From Pseudorhodoferax sp. Leaf265 (lineage in GTDB: Bacteria; Pseudomonadota; Gammaproteobacteria; Burkholderiales; Burkholderiaceae_C), in contig NZ_LMMT01000001.1 of assembly GCF_001422365.1 (NCBI RefSeq), positions 224,293-288,292 of the forward strand: a DNA stretch of 64,000 nucleotides, read 5' to 3'. Position numbers and translations under genes: made by a program. The notes under the pieces are model-generated. The model was given only the letters and a program-made list of their open reading frames with translations, was not told where the DNA came from and searched no databases. Position 1 is the stretch's first letter, and each line of letters opens with the position of its first letter. Shown here piece after piece: positions 63,848 to 64,000 of this stretch.

Positions 63848-64000
63848 TCAGCGGACCATGCAGGGCCGCTTGTTGTCGAACTTCCAGTTCGGGATGAGGT
63901 ACTGCATGGCCACGCCGTCGTCGCGAGAACCCAGGCCATGCTGCAGGTACAGCCGGTGCGCCTTCTCGACCTCGGCCATGTCCAGCTCCACGCCCAGGCC
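63848..64000 (-). CDS. C-terminal part of a gene cut by the window edge
   Basis: The last 50 residues only; the fragment ends [18 protein letters not shown] and includes [20 protein letters not shown]. The ending is not assigned confidently; it may be a dehydrogenase-type C-terminus. It is transcribed in the same direction as the lipoprotein and lies 77 bp upstream of it. Confidence 0.4.
   Translation of the reverse strand, partial: GLGVELDMAEVEKAHRLYLQHGLGSRDDGVAMQYLIPNWKFDNKRPCMVR

Overview
The window is about 64 kb of high-GC bacterial chromosome. Gene content and order (hpf-ptsN-hprK, fur divergent from bamE, dapB-exbB-exbD-leuS-lptE, proA-trkA-trkH, gshA and gshB, a Bug-type binding protein, DUF4148 proteins, TIGR02001/TorF porin) point to a betaproteobacterium of the order Burkholderiales, most likely Comamonadaceae. 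This assignment rests on gene content and synteny. No rRNA, tRNA, CRISPR array, transposase or integrase gene was seen.

Layout. 1-1.6 kb: the edge of an AT-richer foreign segment carrying a RES-domain protein, separated from the core by a perfect inverted repeat. 1.6-10 kb: mnmA-nudJ (minus), then pntA-pntB-fadD-mtnN (plus), meeting corA end to end. 10.3-12.6 kb: hpf, ptsN, hprK and fur. 12.7-19 kb: cell envelope, lysine and translation genes bamE-dapB-exbB-exbD-leuS-lptE. 18.6-21.8 kb: an Lrp regulator, a small lipoprotein and a large fused arginine-degradation enzyme inserted between lptE and holA. 22.9-28.6 kb: a PhnDCEE-type ABC importer and a divergent two-component system. 28.6-32.9 kb: proA and the Trk potassium uptake genes. 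32.9-35.6 kb: MATE pump, short-chain dehydrogenase and a TetR repressor with two palindromic sites. 35.8-46.4 kb: gshA, the potassium transporter kup, three tandem DUF4148 secreted proteins, a small redox/detoxification cluster, benE and gshB. 46.5-49.8 kb: LysR, sulfatase and Bug solute receptor. 49.8-59.3 kb: a torF-kdpABC-ptsN2-kdpDE operon. 59.5-60.1 kb: a chain of three tiny membrane proteins. 60.2-64 kb: a lipoprotein metallo-beta-lactamase-fold protein with Sel1 and DUF3299 partners.

Themes. Potassium homeostasis is unusually concentrated: TrkA/TrkH, Kup and Kdp all lie in the window, with two PtsN (EIIA-Ntr) paralogues, one beside hprK and one inside the kdp operon. EIIA-Ntr is known to act on TrkA and KdpD in Escherichia coli. 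The most unusual protein is a fusion of ornithine aminotransferase with an arginine-guanidine-removing hydrolase, which would take arginine to glutamate semialdehyde in one polypeptide. The strongest unexplained DNA signal is a 31-bp upstream element plus a fixed-distance T-rich box, repeated before each of the three DUF4148 genes, which also share an identical terminator core.
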